Numbered from the stretch's first letter, positions 25,543 through 39,168 are shown. The stretch is 64,000 nt of DNA from Cornus controversa (GCA_026545225.1 CM048853.1:47975755-48039754), one strand, 5' to 3'. A program made the numbers and translations. The notes: generated by a model from the sequence alone, not told the origin.

Positions 25543-27367
25543 TTACTGGTTCTTTCCATAGCTCATACCACATTCAAAGACATTGATTAATATGGTTAGG
25601 ACACACAAAATCACACGAAGATAGTCCGAACAATTCCACCCAGCCTTCTCGATACTGTGAGGACCATTGCACTGCTTAAAATGTTCAGCTTGTGCAGGTG
25701 AGATCTCAATACATTTTGCATGGAACCATCTCTTGCACTTTTTACAGCAAATCAGGAACTCATCACGGCCATCGTGATCACCACAACCTCCAGATAGTGT
25801 TGCTCCCTGTTCAAAAACAATTTACCGGGGAAAAAATTAGAAAAACAAGTTGAGAAGGAGGGGGGGGGGGGGGGGGGGTGCAAAACACACAAGCAGACAC
25901 ACACACAGACACAATAGATTTATGTGAGGTGGTAATGCTTACCATATTTCCACCAGATTTGCTTTTGCTACTGTTGTTCTGAGCAGCGGACTGGTCGTTT
26001 GACTGCTTAACAGTTCCTGTCACAACTTCAAATACAGTGGGTAGGTCATTTATCATCTGGAAAAGCCTCTTCCTGTAAAATCCATTTCCAACCGAAGTTA
26101 GAAAGAGCATTCGTATGAATGGTCATTTCCTGAGATGATTTCAAAGAAAAGTTCGAGCATTGTAGAGCCTCATCCCTCGGCAATACATGTGAGGGCAAGT
26201 TGAAGCATTGTAGAGCCTTATCCCTTGGTAATATAGTGACTCTAACTGACTGAAACTCCAAAATCAGAAATACCAATGGCAGCAACAGAAAGCACCAAGG
26301 CCATATATAAACTTACTGTTTCAAGCAAATGGCAAGTACAAGAACACAAGAAAGAAAGGTCTCTGACAAGCCAAAACCAAAGCAACCTCGCTCTTGCTTC
26401 CATATGCGCAATGAAAGTAACTACCCTTTGATCTCTAATAAAGTTTCACATCATAAATATCATAAAGAAACCCATCTAACTAAGGTACCTCCAATCTTCA
26501 GCTGACTCCATTATACCACTAGTGAAAACATTCACCAAAATCATTAATAGCACCATGAAAATTAGCCGATGTTAACCATCATCATCATCACCATCATCCT
26601 TTCCATTCCCAATCACCGGGAAAGCAGTTACAGGACTTGTGCTGCAAATATCAACTAGATGTATAAAATATTGTAAATACTTCTAGTTATATCTAAAAGA
26701 GTTAGTGCTTGAACAACTAACCACAATAAGAATTGCCTTTAGTAGGTTGATAACAGGGAAGCAATTACAAGATTTGTGCTGCAAAAATTAACTAGATGTA
26801 TAGAACACTACAAACACTTTGAATTATATCAAAAAGTGCTAATGCTTAAGCATCTAACCACAGTGGCTTAAAAGAAAGGTACCGGAAAATTTGACATTCA
26901 AACATGATACGAATTAAAGAATATGTCATTAAGATTAGGAGGAAGTGTTAATGCTTAGCATCTAACCACAATGTCTTAAAAGAAGGTACTGGAAATTTTG
27001 ACATTCAAACAGGATAAGAACAAAAGAATATGACATTAAGTTCCGGAAAATATATTACCTTTCACTTTTACAAAACCCGACGCCTCCCCCAAAATAGAAT
27101 GCAACAGAATGCAACCACGAATCACTCTGAAGTGCAACTAGTGATAACCAGTCCTCCTCTTGCATCCCATCCCTAGCAAAGCTTATACCTAATGTGGGCT
27201 TAGGAAGGTCAGGAGGCACCATCTCAGCAGGCAGGTTGACTTCCCATGTCTCATTTGGAAGACCATACAGACACAAGTTCACCTTCTCTGTAAGCGCAGC
27301 ATTGATATTTTCATAAACAACAAAGAACTCCATCTCTAAATGATCAGGATCAAACTCTTCTACACAA

Positions 27368-27403
<36 letters not shown>

Positions 27404-29738
27404 CAGATACTACGACTATCTAAGAACTATTCAAAATGTATCATAGGTTACCATGAATGCTCATCTACATTTTTATTTCTTTTAAATGTTATTATCAGAA
27501 AAACTTTTGTTGCTTCCAAATAATTAAGAAATATTAGCAATCAAGTGCTATAAATCCCCCTAGGATCAACAACAAGGGAAATTGTCTAGCAACAACCAAC
27601 ACCTACCCTTTCTTTTAAATAGACTTAAGGTACAAGAAGATTCTAATTCAAAACAAATTTCATTCTTAAAAGATCAAGGAAAAGAAATGACATAGTGCAT
27701 CAGCACAAAGGAAATTATATTATGGTGTTAATTCTAAGGTTTACAACTTGAAAAGGATGGAAAAGTTAAGAGTTAAAACAAATGATACAATATTGGGAAC
27801 AGTAACAATAGACATATGAGGAGTAAGAAAACAAATAGAGCCCATTAACTTCACTCACTGCAATTTCTAAGAACAGTAAGAAGAGAGTGAGCAAGTGACA
27901 TACATTTAAACCAAATAATAAGGTAAAGAATGTATCAAAATAATGAACTTTGATAATTCCAATAGCAATGAGGATTAATAAAAGAGCTAGTTCAGTGCAC
28001 AAGGCTCCCGCCATCACGGGGTGTGGGAAGTGTGAAACATACACAGTCTTACCTTCGCATGCGGGAAGACTGTTTTCATTTCAATCCCGAGACCTCCAAG
28101 TCATAATGAAGCAATCTTACCATAACAACAAGATCCACTCTCAATAGTAAAGAAGTTAATATTATTAAAAATGTAAGTACGTAAGGTATACCCATGGTAA
28201 ATGAATCTTTCTAGAGAAAACGATAGAAAACAGTCAGGGTATGTTCTTATCTACGGTCTACTTACTGATTCAACTTTTAGGTATGATAGTTGGTCAGCCC
28301 ATAGGTACTCTTCTTATTTTTCCCTTGTCCTTGATGATTTTAGACACATCAGACATGTCAAAACTTCGGCTCGTGCAACCAAGTACATGCTTAGAACAAC
28401 GAGAGCCAAATGATTGACTAATAATAATAATAATTTATTAGAAATGCCCATTTAGCAATAAATAAACAAACATACTTTTTTTCTTCTAATAAGATAATAA
28501 CATCCAATTATGTAGGTGCCTTCTACAGTTCAGATGTTATGAATTTTCGAAATTTAGCACTCTCAACTTTGTGCCTCTGAGTCACAAAACTAAAAGAGTG
28601 CCTCTCTAGTCTCTACTCTGCTTATACCTATGAGTCATGATGACAAGCACCATCTCACAACAATCCCCTGCCTCAAACCACCAAGAAGAACAAAACTCAC
28701 AACTTCTGAACAAAGAACCAAACGTAGAATATTTTGGAAATATAAGCTTGAAATCTTCCAATCCAAAAAACAATAAATACGTGATAGTAAGAGTCATAGC
28801 TCATAATCCCTTCAGTTTTGGCATCCACTGTTCTCTTCATTCATGATTAGATGTAAACATGCAATTATGCGTACCATATGATATCTGAAAATCTCTGAAA
28901 AGGTCATTTTTGCAATTCACTTGTATTGATTTTTGGTAGAGATTATGGTAGACGGTTGACTACTTATGGCTTGCAGAAATTTTGGACAATACCTAATTGG
29001 GAGTCCCCCCACTTCTACGATTCAAATCCAATTTATGGAAACACACTGAAATCAAGTTCACCATTATGGAAACATACTGAAATCAAGTTCACCATTATGG
29101 AAACATCCTGAAAATGTAACCGATCCAATTCACTATTTTATTTTTTTTGACAAGTGATGACAGGTCGACTACAACAATGGCCAATTCAAAACGAAACCAA
29201 GTTCTGAAACAGAAAATCATTTTATATGAAAACAACATTTAATATCAAGTGAAAACAATTAAGTGCACTAATACGGTAAATTTTTTACCCATACAAAAAT
29301 ATGATATTAAAATTCATAGAGAGAACAATTATCTACAAGTATGATTCATGTTCTATAGTGACTAACCAATACTTAAATTTAGAGATATTTATACACTCGT
29401 CTCTCTCTATATATAGAGAGAGGGAGAGAGGAACCAGAAGAAAAACTCACCTGGATCGCACTGCTGAAAAAGCCTCCCAACTTCTGCAATAACACAACAT
29501 ATACATCCATAAAATCAGAGAAGCATCAAAATTAAGAGACGAAAAAGAGAGGGGGAAGACAAAGCGAGATACATACACACGCATACATGTATGCATATAT
29601 CTATATATACATATATATTCAGAAATGGAGAAAAAAATACGAACCGGTAGTAAGAGCCTTGATCAAGCCAGCTCTTCTGCCTCTGAAGTCGCTAAAGATC
29701 TCATCTACAGTTATCGGTACGTGCGAAATTCCATCCAT
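25543..29738 (-). CDS. ALFIN-LIKE protein with eroded PHD and hydrophobic C-tail, copy 3
   Basis: Exons 29738-29645, 29483-29451, 27287-27059, 26072-25943 and 25806-25543 join in frame to 249 aa. Alfin domain: [46 protein letters not shown]. Exon 5 begins at an acceptor inside the former exon (GAACAG before GGAGCAAC), because a deletion removed the original acceptor and the acidic linker; the new junction keeps frame. In the PHD the first Cys is Ser (LSGGC), ICCKKC and FHAKC remain, and the last pair has become CNGPHS. The tail is [20 protein letters not shown] then [11 protein letters not shown], with a hydrophobic stretch at about residues 224-239. A run of 20 G (25860-25879, C on the gene strand) sits in intron 4. 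Function may be lost or changed; the frame is complete. Confidence 0.7.
27974..28139 (-). mobile_element. Au-type SINE in an intron of copy 3
   Basis: On the minus strand it carries the conserved Au SINE blocks, here GGTAAGACTGTGTATG, preceded by CGCATGCG and followed by a GGAGCCTTGTGCACTGAAC-like 3' part. It is flanked by imperfect copies of CCAATAGCAATGAGG. The site is empty in copies 1 and 2 and filled at the same place in copies 4 and 5. Confidence 0.85.
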
Positions 29739-29829
29739 TCCCTTCAAGAACAAGAAAATATAGGGGTTTAGCAAAGCAAGGGTTTAACGAAGAAGGAAAA
29801 GAATGCATATATCTATCCATATGTTTATA

Positions 29830-30131
29830 GGCCACGTTCGGTACAGCTGAATGAAATGAACTGACAATGAAATGCAAGTGGCGATGAAATGAAATGAAAT
29901 AAAATGAGATGAGAATGAAATGCAGATGGAATGAAATGAGAATGTGTAAGAAATAGACTATTTAGTTGGAGGCATGAAATATTTAGTTGCACGCATGAAA
30001 TGAAGCAGGAATAAAACGATTATTACAATTTTACAGTTTGGTTGAACCATTTTAAAAATTATAATAAAACTTATTTTCTCCTAAATATCATTTTCAGTGA
30101 CAAACATTGCTTTTCTGAAAATCAATCAAAA

Positions 30132-30164
<33 letters not shown>

Positions 30165-30978
30165 TGAGAAATGTTAACTTACCAAATATATATACCTATT
30201 TTACTTATCAGTCCACATTTGAAAAAAATAAAAAATAAAATAAAAAACCCATCAACCTTTGGCTGTAAATTGGAGTCGAGAAAGAATGAATTTTCCACCA
30301 AACTTGAAATAGTATCAATATTTACGAGAAGATTTATGATACACGGTATTAATATATCGTGCGTACACAATACGTAAGATAGGTATTATCGTCCGTGCAT
30401 AACACGCAACATCCAGATTCAACCAGTATATTTACACTAGGTATATTGGAAACGTACTTAAATATCTACAAACAGGCACAAACCTATTCAAGACTCCACT
30501 TAAATCTTTCTTTTTGTATTATGTACCAATGAAGTTTCAAAAAATTTGAAAATACCCCACTGAATTACATAAAAACCTCATTATATAATTTTTGTTCTTT
30601 AGGCTTCCCCTTCTCACACAAATTTAATATATATATATTTGTTGGTATATATTGCGTGTATGTGAAATGACGAGAGATTTATCTTCAAAGACCTAGGTTA
30701 CAGATGAAGAGAGAGAGAGAGAGAAAACGATGCTAGTGTAGATTTGGAAAAATGACAAAGAATTTTTTTGTCGTTTAAGTTATTTTATTTAATTATTAGT
30801 GATAATGGAATGATCATTTCATCCGTGAAGAAGATAATGATTTTGTTAGAATGAACATTTTTTGATAATAACTTGAAATGATCATTTCGCTTTCAATATA
30901 ACACACCAAACTAAAGAGAAGGAATCGAAAGGTGGAATGATCATTCCATTCCATTCCATTCCATTCCGAAACATGGCC
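29830..30978. mobile_element. GGAATG-rich TIR element upstream of copy 3
   Basis: Ends read GGCCACGTTCGGTACAG and, reversed, GGCCATGTTTCGGAATGG: imperfect inverted repeats. Both subterminal zones are packed with GAATGAAATG and GGAATGATCATTCC motifs, which look like transposase-binding arrays. It holds an (AAT)n tract and no coding frame. The family is unresolved (hAT-like suspected). Related elements lie at 40692, 48581 and 59723. Confidence 0.65.
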
Positions 30979-31306
30979 ATAGAATTTACAGATTTATCCC
31001 GACCATAATTGGCGTTAAAACTTACTCAAATAAAGGAAGAGAATTAAATTTTAGTGACCAATATTAAAAAAAACTTGCTTTAAAGTGACCTTAAATTTGA
31101 AAAAAGATAAATAATAATCAAACTTAAAAGAAAAAGAAAAAGAAAAAAATTAGTTGTCTTCTTAATGATCATGCAAGTCCTGATTACCGAACAGAACTTT
31201 GATGCATTGAAGAAAACTAAAAATGTGCTCCAACGAAGTAAAGAAAAAAACAACATTAGAATCAGGATCACACGGAAGTTCAAAAACCAACAACGTACAA
31301 CACTAA

Positions 31307-34300
31307 GGGGCTGTTTGGTAGGGGCTTCTGTTTCATGTTTTATGTTTTCACAAGGGTACTGTAGGTGTACAGTAAATGGCAACGTGTTTGGTAATGGGTA
31401 TTTTGTTTTGCACAGTTCACTACTTGCTTTAAAAATTCAGACCCAAATACGAAACAAAAAAATGGTGTTTCATCTTGTTTTGTACTGTTTATTGGGCTAC
31501 TGTAGCGCTAACACTTTAAACACTGTAGCAGGACTGAAGTTGGTACTGTAGCCCACATATATAAGCTTATTTCTGAAACATTTCGGCCCTAATCTCTTCA
31601 ACGCCTTCGTCTCTATCATTGGCGATTTTGCTGGAGAAGTCTCTGCCGCGCTGGAATCTCGCTTCAACATCGGCGACCTCGATTCAGAGACCGTAGTATT
31701 TGGTAAGTTGATCCGGTTTCGCATATCTGGCCATTTCTTCTTGATTTTGCTAAGAAGGAACCCTCTTTTCTTCTACAACTACCCTAGATATGAGCCGATC
31801 TTTAGTTTATACTATATATTATTGTAGATCTTACAATTTTACCGATTGTTTTTGTTTGAAACCCTAGTTTCTCATAAACACTAGTTTTCTTCTTTACAAA
31901 ATCTTAGATCTGACCGTGTATGTTGTTTATACTATATGCCGCCGCTGGAATCTCGCTTCACCGTCGGCGACCTCGATTCAGAGACCGTAACATTTGGTAA
32001 GTTAATCGAGTTTCACATATCTGGCCATTTCTTCTTGATTTTTCTAAGAAGGAACCCTCTATTTTCTTCTACAACTACCCTAGATATGAGCCTATCTTTA
32101 GTTTATACTATATATTATTGTAGATCTTACAATTTTACCGATTGTTTTTGTTTGAAACCCTAGTTTCTCATAAACACTAGTTTTCTTCTTTACAAAATCT
32201 TAGATCTGACCGTGTATGTTGTTTATACTATATATTATCTTTAGATCTGACCGTGTATGTTGTTTTCTTTTTTTGTGTTTTTTGGTTTGCCTTTGATTTT
32301 GTCCGAATTGATTCATGTTTATTGCTCTTTTTATTTTTGGTTTGCCTTTGATTAAAGATGCTAAGCTTAAAGAGATTATTACTAAAATTTTGAATTCACA
32401 ATATTATGTAATAAATCTAGAATCTCTTTCCATTGTTAAAAATAGTACTCAATGATTGTTTACCATTGGAGGGAAAATACTAGCAATCTGTGATAGTTCA
32501 GCAACTTGGAACTCACTAGCCGTTTGCATTACTTGAATATCTCAATCTGAATTAGTTGGTTTCATAGCCACTTTCCATGATTTGATTTCCTACTGAAAAT
32601 TAGAGAGGATGAGTAATTTAAGTGAAATGAGACTTCACTTCTTTGTTGAAAATATCCTTCTAAAAGCCTTTTTCTCAGCCATTATATGAGATTATTTTAA
32701 TTATATGATAAAGTATATTTTTTCAAAAGTTAATTACTATATGATAAAGTTGATATTCCACTTGTGATACAATAACTAGAATGAGAACTGACGTTTTAAT
32801 TTACTATACAATAATTAATTGGTTTGCAACATGAGCTGATTGATTGATTGTTTACTTGTGAACTAATTTCAATGCATGAATTATTTTTCATTATATGCAG
32901 AGATTTTAAAAAGTGCAAAAGTATATGACATGAGTGACTTGTGTTTTTTTTTTCACCCCTGGATTTGGTTCCATTGTTATTATTCAATGTACCCACATTG
33001 TGATTCTACACTTTTTATTCTCTTGTCATGCAAAGTTGTTTGAGTTAAATTTCTTGCAATTTTAGTGGGCCACTTGGGCAGCAGAAAAGGGTTGAAGAAG
33101 AGGAAGAAGAAAAAAAGAGAAGTATAGAATATTATTTTGTTTTTGGTGCATGTGGTACTACATGCAATTGAAGGAAAAAGAACAAAAGGGAAAGTAGGGG
33201 ATTAAGAGGAAGAAATCATATTTCTTCCCTCCTAAAGTGGGAGGAAAAAAAGGAACAAAATGATTTGAAGCAGTTACCTTTTATTATTATTATGTGAATT
33301 GAAATATAATCATTTCTTCAAAGACATAAAACAGTTTCATACTTTTATTTTGTGGTTGTGGAAAGCTCAAGTCCACATTGATTGAATTGACAAGGTGTGT
33401 GTGTGGGGGGTAGGGGTCAAGAAATTTAGAAAAGAGGAGAGCAAAAACATGTCAATTCAACAACACACATCCAAAATATATCAACATTACATGATTAATG
33501 AAATTTAAGCAGAGATGCTTTGGAGTTGATTTATAATGCAAAAGCTTAGAAGTGTTATGCCTAAATGAAACAAAATGGGGTCCTTGGTGGGGAGCTTTTA
33601 AACTTTAAATGTTGTAATGAAAAAGATAGAATGTTTCCAAACAGAGAGATATGGCTAAGCACAAGTCCATTTCTAACCTTACTCTTTCTTTTGGCTTCTT
33701 GTGAGGATTTGATTATGAATTGAAATGGGTGTCATAAGCAGTTGTAAAGAAAGCCTCTCCAAAAGTAGCATATCTCCTTTTCACAATTATTAATTGTGAC
33801 TAGCCAACCCATGCCTGCCACATCACACAAAGTATTAATTGGGAATTTCTTAAACTTAAATATTATTTTTATTTGATAATTATAGTATGTTGGTGGTATT
33901 TTGACAAGGAGACACTTACCTCACCATTGTCATTAATAATATATGTGTATGTGTGTATATATGTATAAGTATATGTATATGTATATATTCATGTATAGCA
34001 ATGAGATTTGGCACCTAACCTTGTCCCCTACAATGCCATGTCAAGTCGAGTTCGAGTCGTTACATCCACTGTCCCAATGTATGGAATGACCCATGTCATC
34101 CATTATAAGTGAGGCCCAGAACTTGACACCCAGAGAAGGATGCCTTGGATGCATGTTTTTGTTTCTTTCAGAACCTGAGATGAAGATGTCTAATAATTGT
34201 TTAAAAGGCCACAAAAGCTACTAATTGTTTACAATGAGTAACACACCCACCCGATAGTTGTTAAGATAGAGAGACAATGGCTTATTTGCTAGTTAAGGGT

Positions 34301-35660
34301 TTGTGCCCCTAGTCATATTAGTATCACAATGGCTTCTTTGTTGACCTACCCCTCCTCTCCTGGAGCTTAATACTATAGCCACAGTGCTTTGCCTCTCTAC
34401 TGGTATAAATCCTTCTTCTTGTCACTTATCACACTACATATTCATTTTCACATTTGAGGTTTTCTTGTTTCCTTTTCTGGTCTTACCATGTTTTACCTAG
34501 TTGCTCTTGATTAGTTTATATTAACTTATAGTTAGGTTCTGCAATTATGTTTAGTAATTTATTTTTTAACTTGTTCAAATGAGTAGATGCACCTAATATT
34601 TTGTTGACTACATGCCCAAGAATTGTGATTTTTTTTTCTTTTGAAAAACATATGTTATAGGTGATGCAAGTTATTATGCATTATTTCATTTAGTGGTCTT
34701 AAACTTAATATTATTTTTATTGGTTATTTCATAAAAGGAATTATAACTACGGAGCAACTGGGAAATTATTCAGGTTGATCTGTTGAACCATCTGCAATTT
34801 GAAGATGGATGACCCCGATCAAGAAGTCACAACCTTCAGCTCATGTTGTCGATCAAGAAGTCACAACCTTCAGCTCATGTTGTCTTTGTTGGCAACTGGA
34901 AGCCCACCAAGAAAGACACTTTGGCCAACTACAATTTGTGTTGCCTTCTTGTTATATTTTAGATATTTTAGGCACTTCTGTTTCATTTGGCTCGTGAAGT
35001 TATTGTTATACATGTATGTGTTCCAACAATTCTGTAATGAAAGAAGAAAAATTCCTATTGTTATACATGTATACTTGCATTACTATTTACTAGTTAACAT
35101 GTTATACGTTTTTATGTGTTGGTTTAATACAATGGTGATGAAGTTCCAGGCATGTCTGTTTGTGTGTGTAAGAACATATATATATATATGATATAGATTT
35201 AAAGGTTAAATGACTCACACTAATACATGCTAATATCTTATTAGATTTGGTTTTCTATCTACAAAGGTCTACTATAAGACTTCTCAGAATAGTCAAACTT
35301 GTAATCCAATCCTTTTCCTACCCAAATTTTAAAATACAAAATAACACACACGTACTTATATATATGATTGAATGTTTTAAAAATTATATATCAATGCAGG
35401 CCACTGTATATAATTTTGATTGTTAATGTCACTTCTGTATGAGTTTATATTGGAAGTAGCAATATGGCCCTTATTGGAATCTTACTAGCTATATGGCCCT
35501 TCAAAGTCCATGTGGCACTCAATATTAGTCTTCTTAATGTTGGAAATTAAACACAAGAAATGGAGTCTCAGAATGATTTGAATACACCAGTAAAATAGTC
35601 AAAATTCTCCGCTAATTACATACATGATGAAGATTAGTATCTATTATATGTGTGTGTATG

Positions 35661-35721
<61 letters not shown>

Positions 35722-36574
35722 GATAGATTTTTTACACATTTCTTCTTCTTCTTACTCGTTAATCTGTAAACTAACCAAAGGGAGGCTATTATTAAACGTC
35801 TTACTTTCAAGTGATCAAAAACTCGGATGCAAATGAGTCGAGTTCAATTATTGCTCCCGTGCATCAAAACTCTTTCCTTTTCAGGGAATGCTCTATGAGA
35901 TTTTCCATATGAACTGATGGGAACATATGAACGTTTATTATGATAATCAAATTTCACATAAAAAGTTTTGGAAATTAAGGTCATAAATATACCAAAGGTA
36001 TAGTAGCTGCTGATGCATATCTTTCACTTTAGAGTCTATACACGATTGTATTATGCTGACATCCATTTTAGAAATCATCCAAGTATTTTGGTTTTCTTTT
36101 TGAATTTTAGGATCTTCCAATGATAAGTGAAATTAAAAGAAATAAAATTCAAAAATTGCTTTAGCAAAATAAGTATTTTTTAGTGTTAGAAAAAAAAAAG
36201 GCGTGTACAATTTTTTAAAAGTCATTACAATGATGATTATTAATCTAAAAATTAATCATATATAAAAGATTAAAGTAAATTTTAAAACAAAATTAAAACA
36301 TTCATTACCAAACATGTTTTTTATTTTTGTTACAAAATTTTTGGCAACATTTAGAGTTACCAAACATGTTTTCACTGTTTTGCTTACAAAAATTTTGCAA
36401 CAATTTGATGTTACCAAACATGTTTTCATGTTTTTATTTTCGAATTTCAAACAACAAATTTTACGTTACCAAACATGCTTCCAATCACTATTAAAAACAC
36501 AACACAACAAAAACATTGTTTCTGTTTTGGATAAAAACAAAAGCATAAAACATTTTCGGTTACCAAACGGCCCC
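31307..36574. mobile_element. 5.3-kb non-autonomous PIF/Harbinger-like element with host-like cargo
   Basis: Inverted ends GGGGCTGTTTGGTA and GGGGCCGTTTGGTA (one mismatch) are flanked on both sides by TAA (31304-31306 and 36575-36577), the 3-bp target typical of PIF/Harbinger. The host sequence on either side rejoins into the ALFIN-LIKE 3' flank seen elsewhere. The right subterminal zone repeats TTACCAAACATG three to four times. No transposase frame was found. The inside holds promoter-like DNA (TATAAAT at about 34403), a 294-bp tandem duplication at 31645-32232, and a 34-bp tandem repeat at about 34818-34885. Confidence 0.8.
31645..32232. repeat. 294-bp tandem duplication inside the PIF-like element
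   Basis: Two copies start at GCTGGAATCTCGCTTCA (31650 and 31944), followed by GGCGACCTCGATTCAGAGAC and a TTTGGTAAGTT that looks like a splice donor. The copies differ at only a few positions. The start resembles a transcribed leader exon with a following intron, but no protein is recognisable. Confidence 0.8.
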
Positions 36575-36577
36575 TAA

Positions 36578-37478
36578 CACAGTTCCGATGCCACATGCAA
36601 GTTGGGGCATCGTCGTCCAGCTCTGTGGAACTTGCTATGTATTAGGTATTAACCGTATTAGGGAGTGGAGGACACCGCTCAACACCTAAGGTGAAAGACA
36701 GAAAGTTGCAGTTAATTCTTTCGGGACACGTGAAAGGTGAGCTTGAAAAGCCAGGTAGAAAAATGGATAAGAACAACAAAATGTGGGTGTAGACATGGTC
36801 TAAATGTGTAAGTAATTCTATAATATTCTGGAAATTCTTTAAATGTAAGAATTTTATTAATGATCAAATTTATTTTTTTATTATTATAGAAAATTATAAA
36901 AAGTAAAATTTTATTAGTAGTGGAATTCTTTCGATACACAAAATTTCAGTGATATTTAATAATTTTTTCACCACGTGACTGTAAGGAAGAAGCTGAGAAA
37001 AAAAAGATGTATGGAACACATGGTATTTCATTAGAAGATTCAACAGGAAAGGTCTACTGCCAGTAATTATTGATTTGAAGCTCTATAAATAAAGTGAAAT
37101 TCATTATTCCGGCAATTGTCTTTCAATTCTTTTACATTTCCTGCAACATATATACTTTCTTCAATTAATGCACTTCAATTATCTTTATTATTCCTGCAAT
37201 TACCTTTCAATTCTTTGACATTTCCTGCTGCAATGTACTTCCTTCGATTCTTTCAATTAATGCACTTTAAATTCCAGTAATTTAATCTTCCAGCACTTTA
37301 CTTTCTTCCAATACTGAGCATAGTCTTCCTTTCCATTTACAATTCCCAAGTCATTTGTTATAAAGGCAAAAAAAAAAAAAAACATTTGAGAGTGTTTCAT
37401 TTCAGACTCTCACACCATCGTCGAAATCTAACATTTTCATACATTCTGAAATGTTGTTAGACTCTTTCCAATTGAAAA
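36578..37478. mobile_element. Spacer with possible Ty3/Gypsy LTR fossil (about 36990-37380)
   Basis: After the ALFIN-LIKE 3'-flank remnant (36578-36600) comes unplaced AT-rich DNA. From about 36990 a stretch with CTCTATAAATAAAG (about 37080) is followed by many CAATT and ATTTCCTGCAA motifs, in the style of the 3' half of Tat/Ogre-type LTRs. Ends cannot be placed. The assignment is weak, and the element is at most a fragment. Confidence 0.3.
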
Positions 37479-37488
37479 TTTTGAAATA

Positions 37489-38114
37489 GGGATAATTACA
37501 CTTACCTCCCTTCTAATTTGATTTTATAACACTTACCTCTCCTGTGTTTTGGAATATAACACTTACCCCCTCTAATTTGCACATTGGTAACAAATACCCC
37601 CTTTTGTCAATCAAACTAACGGTTATTGCTAATATCATCAAAATTTAATCTTAAAAGGACAATTATACCCTCAAAAATGTTGCAACTGAAGTTAGCGGGT
37701 CTCGATTTCAATGACAGCTCCGACATTGGGATAGTAGTAGATAGTGGTTTGGCCGGAGCTGGGTCTTCTCAGTAATGGGATGGTAGTGGCTTGGCTAGAG
37801 CTGAGTCTTCTCGGCAGTAGTTTCAATGGTGATTGTTGATGGTGCAGGTGGTGGGTGGTGACTCTTCTGGAGGTGATGTTGCTATGGTTGAAGGTCCGAA
37901 GTGGGTCTGCTCAAAATGGTGGCTCATAGTGGGGTATAATTGTCCTTTTAAGATTAAATTTTAATGATATTAGCAATAACCGTTAGTTTGATTGACAAAA
38001 GGGGGTATTTGTTACCAATGTGCAAACTAGAGGGGGGTAAGTGTTATATTCCAAAACACAGAAGAGGTAAGTGTTATGAAACCAAACTAGAAGGGAGGTA
38101 AGTGTAATTATCCC
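37489..38114. mobile_element. MULE-type MITE with long inverted repeats
   Basis: A 626-bp element starts GGGATAATTACACTTACCTC and ends with its reverse complement; the inverted arms run about 190 bp with few mismatches. A 10-bp duplication, TTTTGAAATA, flanks it (37479-37488 and 38115-38124). Length of duplication and arms point to a Mutator-like element. The 240-bp GC-richer centre (about 37680-37930) has gene-like composition and may be captured host DNA. Confidence 0.88.
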
Positions 38115-38699
38115 TTTTGAAATATTGTTCTACTCTTTCCAATTAAAATTTCAAGCACGCGCACACTTCAAACTACCGGAGCCACCGTGACCAAACAGGT
38201 ATATATCAATATTATTGGCAAATTATATTTTAATGCAAGACCGTAGCAAGTCAAAAACGAAAGAGAGGGAAAATGAGAAAAGAGCACACGTTAGGCATAG
38301 GATTAGGATCATACAGAAGTTCAAAAACCAACAACAATACTAAACACAGTGCCGATGCCACAGGAACTTCAAAACAAAAAAACGAACCATGAGTCCATCA
38401 CACACGAGGAGTTGTGCAGCAATAACACACTTCAATGTGCCCAAAAAAGAACTTTCATTATAATTCTCCAACATTTACAAAGCGTATCAGCCATCAGGAC
38501 CGGGAAAAGGAAAAGGAAAAGGAAAAGGAAAAGGATGCAGCCTTACAGCATAATAACGTCTTCATGAACTGCAAAACAACAATATGCATTTCTTCAAAAG
38601 AATTACTGTTTCTTTAACACCGAACAAACTAAACATTTTCCTTCTAGTATTAGCGTCAATCCTAAATTACCAAATATTAATTTGTACTGCAGTGTCATT

Positions 38700-39168
38700 A
38701 CTGTTTCTTTCCATAGCTCATTACCACATTGAAAGACACAGATTAATATGGATAGGACACAGAAAATCAGACCAAGATAATCCGAACAATCCCACCTAGA
38801 CTTCTTGATACTGTGACTAAACTTGCACTGCGCACTTAATATGTTCAGCCTGTGCAGGTGTGATCTCAAATCTTCTCAATACATTCTGCATGGAACCATC
38901 TCCTGCATGTACCGCAGCAAATCAAGAATTCATCACGGCCATCATGATAACTGCAAGCTCCGGATAGTGTTGATCCCTGCTCAAAAAAACAATTTACCAC
39001 GAATCACTCTGAAGTGCAACTAGTGATAACCAGTCCTCCTCTGGCATCCCATCTCTCACAAAGTTTATACCTATGTGGGTTTAGGAAGGTCAGGAGGCAC
39101 CACCTCAGCAGGCAGGTTGACTTCCCAGGTCTCATTTGGAAGACCATACAGACACAAGTTCACCTTCC
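38700..39168 (-). pseudogene. ALFIN-LIKE pseudogene, copy 4
   Basis: Exon 3 (39168 to about 39000) starts with the correct acceptor and reads [17 protein letters not shown], but a one-base deletion in the FARDG-proximal part breaks the frame. The exon is cut off after the SLVALQSDS region and joins directly to intron-4/exon-5 sequence, so exon 4 is gone. The exon 5 part keeps the Ser in place of the first PHD Cys and a C-terminal WDCSDYLGLIFCVLSILICV stretch. Exons 1 and 2 are also gone: intron 2 runs straight into a TIR element at about 40691. The intron DNA up to 40690 still matches copies 3 and 5. Confidence 0.85.

Noticed and set aside
27876-27900. Resemblance to miR156 (AGAAGAGAGTGAGCA)
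   Set aside because: The stretch is ordinary intron sequence; the matching place in copy 1 reads GAGAAGAGAGTGTTAGC and no foldback surrounds it.
34799-35191. 130-codon plus-strand frame inside the PIF-like element
   Set aside because: The start is made by the 34-bp tandem repeat and the rest has no protein-like pattern; kept only as possible non-coding transcript.
35660-35725. Long (AT)n followed by (GA)n as a regulatory element
   Set aside because: Simple repeats of this type occur all over the window, and nothing links this one to a gene.
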